Assembly (NCBI GenBank): GCA_035652075.1
Contig: DASREL010000086.1
Span: 1 to 50,319 of the forward strand
Length of the DNA: 50,319 nt
Reading direction: 5' to 3'
Source of the DNA: Gp6-AA45 sp035652075
Lineage (GTDB): Bacteria > Acidobacteriota > Vicinamibacteria > Vicinamibacterales > CAVVIG01
Part shown: positions 49,179 through 50,319 of the stretch, one piece after another
Position numbering within the stretch: the stretch's first letter is position 1
Layout: every line of letters begins with the position of its first letter
Notes under the pieces: model-generated
The model's database searches: none
Told to the model about the DNA's origin: nothing
What the model saw: only the letters and a program-made list of their open reading frames with translations
Translations under genes and position numbers: made by a program

Positions 49179-50300
49179 TCAGGCCGGGATGCGGCGTTTG
49201 TCGACCTTGACGAGCACCGTGTACTCCGGATCGACGAGCTGGACGATCGGCGCGCGCGCGAGCTGCGACACGCACTGATACGCGTCGAGCTCCGTCATGC
49301 CGCTGCGATCGCGCACCCATTCGACCATCGCCTTGAACGCGACGCGCGCGGCGTCCTCGAGCGGACGGCCGGTGCCGACGAACATCACCTCGTTCGCGTT
49401 CTCGATGCGCGGCACCCGCGTCGCCTGACGCGGGATCAGCTCCACGAACGCTTCGACGCGCATCGCGCCTTCGATCGCGGCGCCCATGATCTCGCCGTCG
49501 CCCATCGCGTAGTGGCCGTCGCCGAAGGAGAGGAGGGCGCCCGGCATGTTGACGCCGAGGAACACGGTGTTGCCGGCGCGCACTTCGGGACAATCCATGT
49601 TGCCGCCGAACGGGCCGGGGACGATCGTGCTGCGCACTTCGCCGCCAGCCGGCGCGACGCCGATGCAGCCGAGAAACGGCGCGAGCGGAACCTCCCACGT
49701 GTGCCGGCCGTCGCGCGACGAGGCGCGCGCGGCAGTCTTGTCCGCATTCAGATCGTAGCGCCACGTGGTTTCGGGCAGCTCGGCGCCGAGCATCGCCGTG
49801 CGATCGGTGCCGACGAGCGCGCCGAAGCCAGGCGCGAACGACGAAACAGCGTACGCGCGCGCCGGCTCGAGCGTCAGGAGATGGACCGCGATCGTGTCGC
49901 CGGGCGCCGCGCCTTCGATGAAGAACGGTCCGGTCTGCGGGTTATCGTGGCCGGGCGGCATCGTCTTCGACGGCAGATCGTCCGCCGTCTTGACCGTGCC
50001 GTCGAAGCAGTCCTCGGTCCACGTCACGATGCGCGTGCCGCTGGCGATCCGATGCTTGGGCGCCGCGCCGCCGAAGGTGTAGACGAGATCGGAGTGCTTG
50101 GGCACCCAGCGCAGCACGGGTGCGGAGCCGGGCGCGCTCGCGAGCAGTGGGCGCGGTGCGGGCGCGGCTGGTGCTTGTGCCCCGCCGGATTGCAGTGCGG
50201 CGAGCTTGTCGGGGCTGAGCGCCGTCGCGTCGCGGCAGGCGGCGAGGATCCCGGCGGCGCCGAGCGGGGCGTGGGCGAGGAAGCGGCGGCGAGAGGTCAT
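49179..50300 (-). CDS. Tat-exported acetamidase/formamidase
   Basis: The 373-residue protein starts MTSRRRFLAHAPLGAAGILA, a twin-arginine signal followed by a possible lipobox (LAAC). The FmdA/AmdA domain shows IVTWTEDCFDGTV, GPFFIEGAAPGDTIAVHLLT, then PFLGCIGVAPAGGEVRSTIV, GGNMDCPEVRAGNTVFLGVN and ALLSFGDGHYAMGDGEIMGA, the conserved metal and active-site blocks of the family. It hydrolyses formamide, acetamide or related amides to ammonia and the acid. Export is unusual for classical FmdA but common in Acidobacteria. Complete; convergent with the preceding gene. Confidence 0.9.
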   Translation of the reverse strand: MTSRRRFLAHAPLGAAGILAACRDATALSPDKLAALQSGGAQAPAAPAPRPLLASAPGSAPVLRWVPKHSDLVYTFGGAAPKHRIASGTRIVTWTEDCFDGTVKTADDLPSKTMPPGHDNPQTGPFFIEGAAPGDTIAVHLLTLEPARAYAVSSFAPGFGALVGTDRTAMLGAELPETTWRYDLNADKTAARASSRDGRHTWEVPLAPFLGCIGVAPAGGEVRSTIVPGPFGGNMDCPEVRAGNTVFLGVNMPGALLSFGDGHYAMGDGEIMGAAIEGAMRVEAFVELIPRQATRVPRIENANEVMFVGTGRPLEDAARVAFKAMVEWVRDRSGMTELDAYQCVSQLARAPIVQLVDPEYTVLVKVDKRRIPA

Positions 50301-50319
50301 GGGAGATTTGCGTCGCGCG

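Overview
The window is high-GC, densely coded bacterial DNA that looks like Acidobacteriota, most likely a soil Vicinamibacteria-type organism. This rests on family content: a PadR regulator next to an acidobacterial-type duplicated permease (ADOP), an Oar-like TonB-dependent receptor with an N-terminal carboxypeptidase-regulatory domain, an Asp-box (BNR/sortilin-like) exoprotein, a cytochrome c/copper monooxygenase-like protein, and many small secreted or Tat-exported proteins. No rRNA gene, complete tRNA gene or CRISPR array was seen.

Region 1 (1-7.6 kb) is decayed accessory DNA. It holds a gene cut by the window edge, a broken D-2-hydroxyacid dehydrogenase, a frameshifted small membrane protein, a complete IS481-family element inserted exactly at the stop codon of a PadR-controlled permease gene, a VIT-family remnant and a GyrI-like gene. 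It ends in the 3' part of a tRNA-Leu(UAA) preceded by nested GTTAGCCC repeats, which looks like the attachment site of a former integrative element.

Region 2 (7.8-14.1 kb) carries secreted redox proteins: a cytochrome c/copper monooxygenase-like protein with a partner, an internally deleted ChaB-like gene, a DUF2188 protein and a histidine kinase scrap. It also holds the most notable gene of the window. This is a secreted peroxiredoxin/DsbD-N fusion (11111-12187, minus) whose active-site position is an in-frame UGA followed by a SECIS-like hairpin, so it is probably a selenoprotein.

Region 3 (14.3-26.9 kb) is a coherent peptide or amino-acid locus. A four-gene operon (TonB receptor, Asp-box protein, APC permease, enolase-superfamily racemase/epimerase) converges on an RpiR regulator. 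That regulator is divergent from a class III aminotransferase and a CocE/NonD peptidase.

Region 4 (27-36.5 kb) is regulatory and mixed: a TfoX-N protein, a response regulator with Glu in place of the phospho-acceptor Asp, a Crp/Fnr regulator, a GT-C-like membrane protein, a Tat-exported carboxylesterase, and a KdpD/KdpE-like two-component pair with a kdpF-like miniprotein but no kdpABC. Receiver and kinase gene scraps are scattered here.

Region 5 (36.5-50.3 kb) is dominated by export: a CzcCBA-type heavy-metal RND system preceded by a His/Cys-rich secreted protein, a cytochrome c and an NTF2-like protein, MacA-MacB, a carboxypeptidase-regulatory-domain protein and a Tat-exported acetamidase/formamidase.

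A recurring theme is gene remnants that keep the first 12-18 codons and the C-terminal part but lack the middle (657-923, 10224-10461, 29535-29719).
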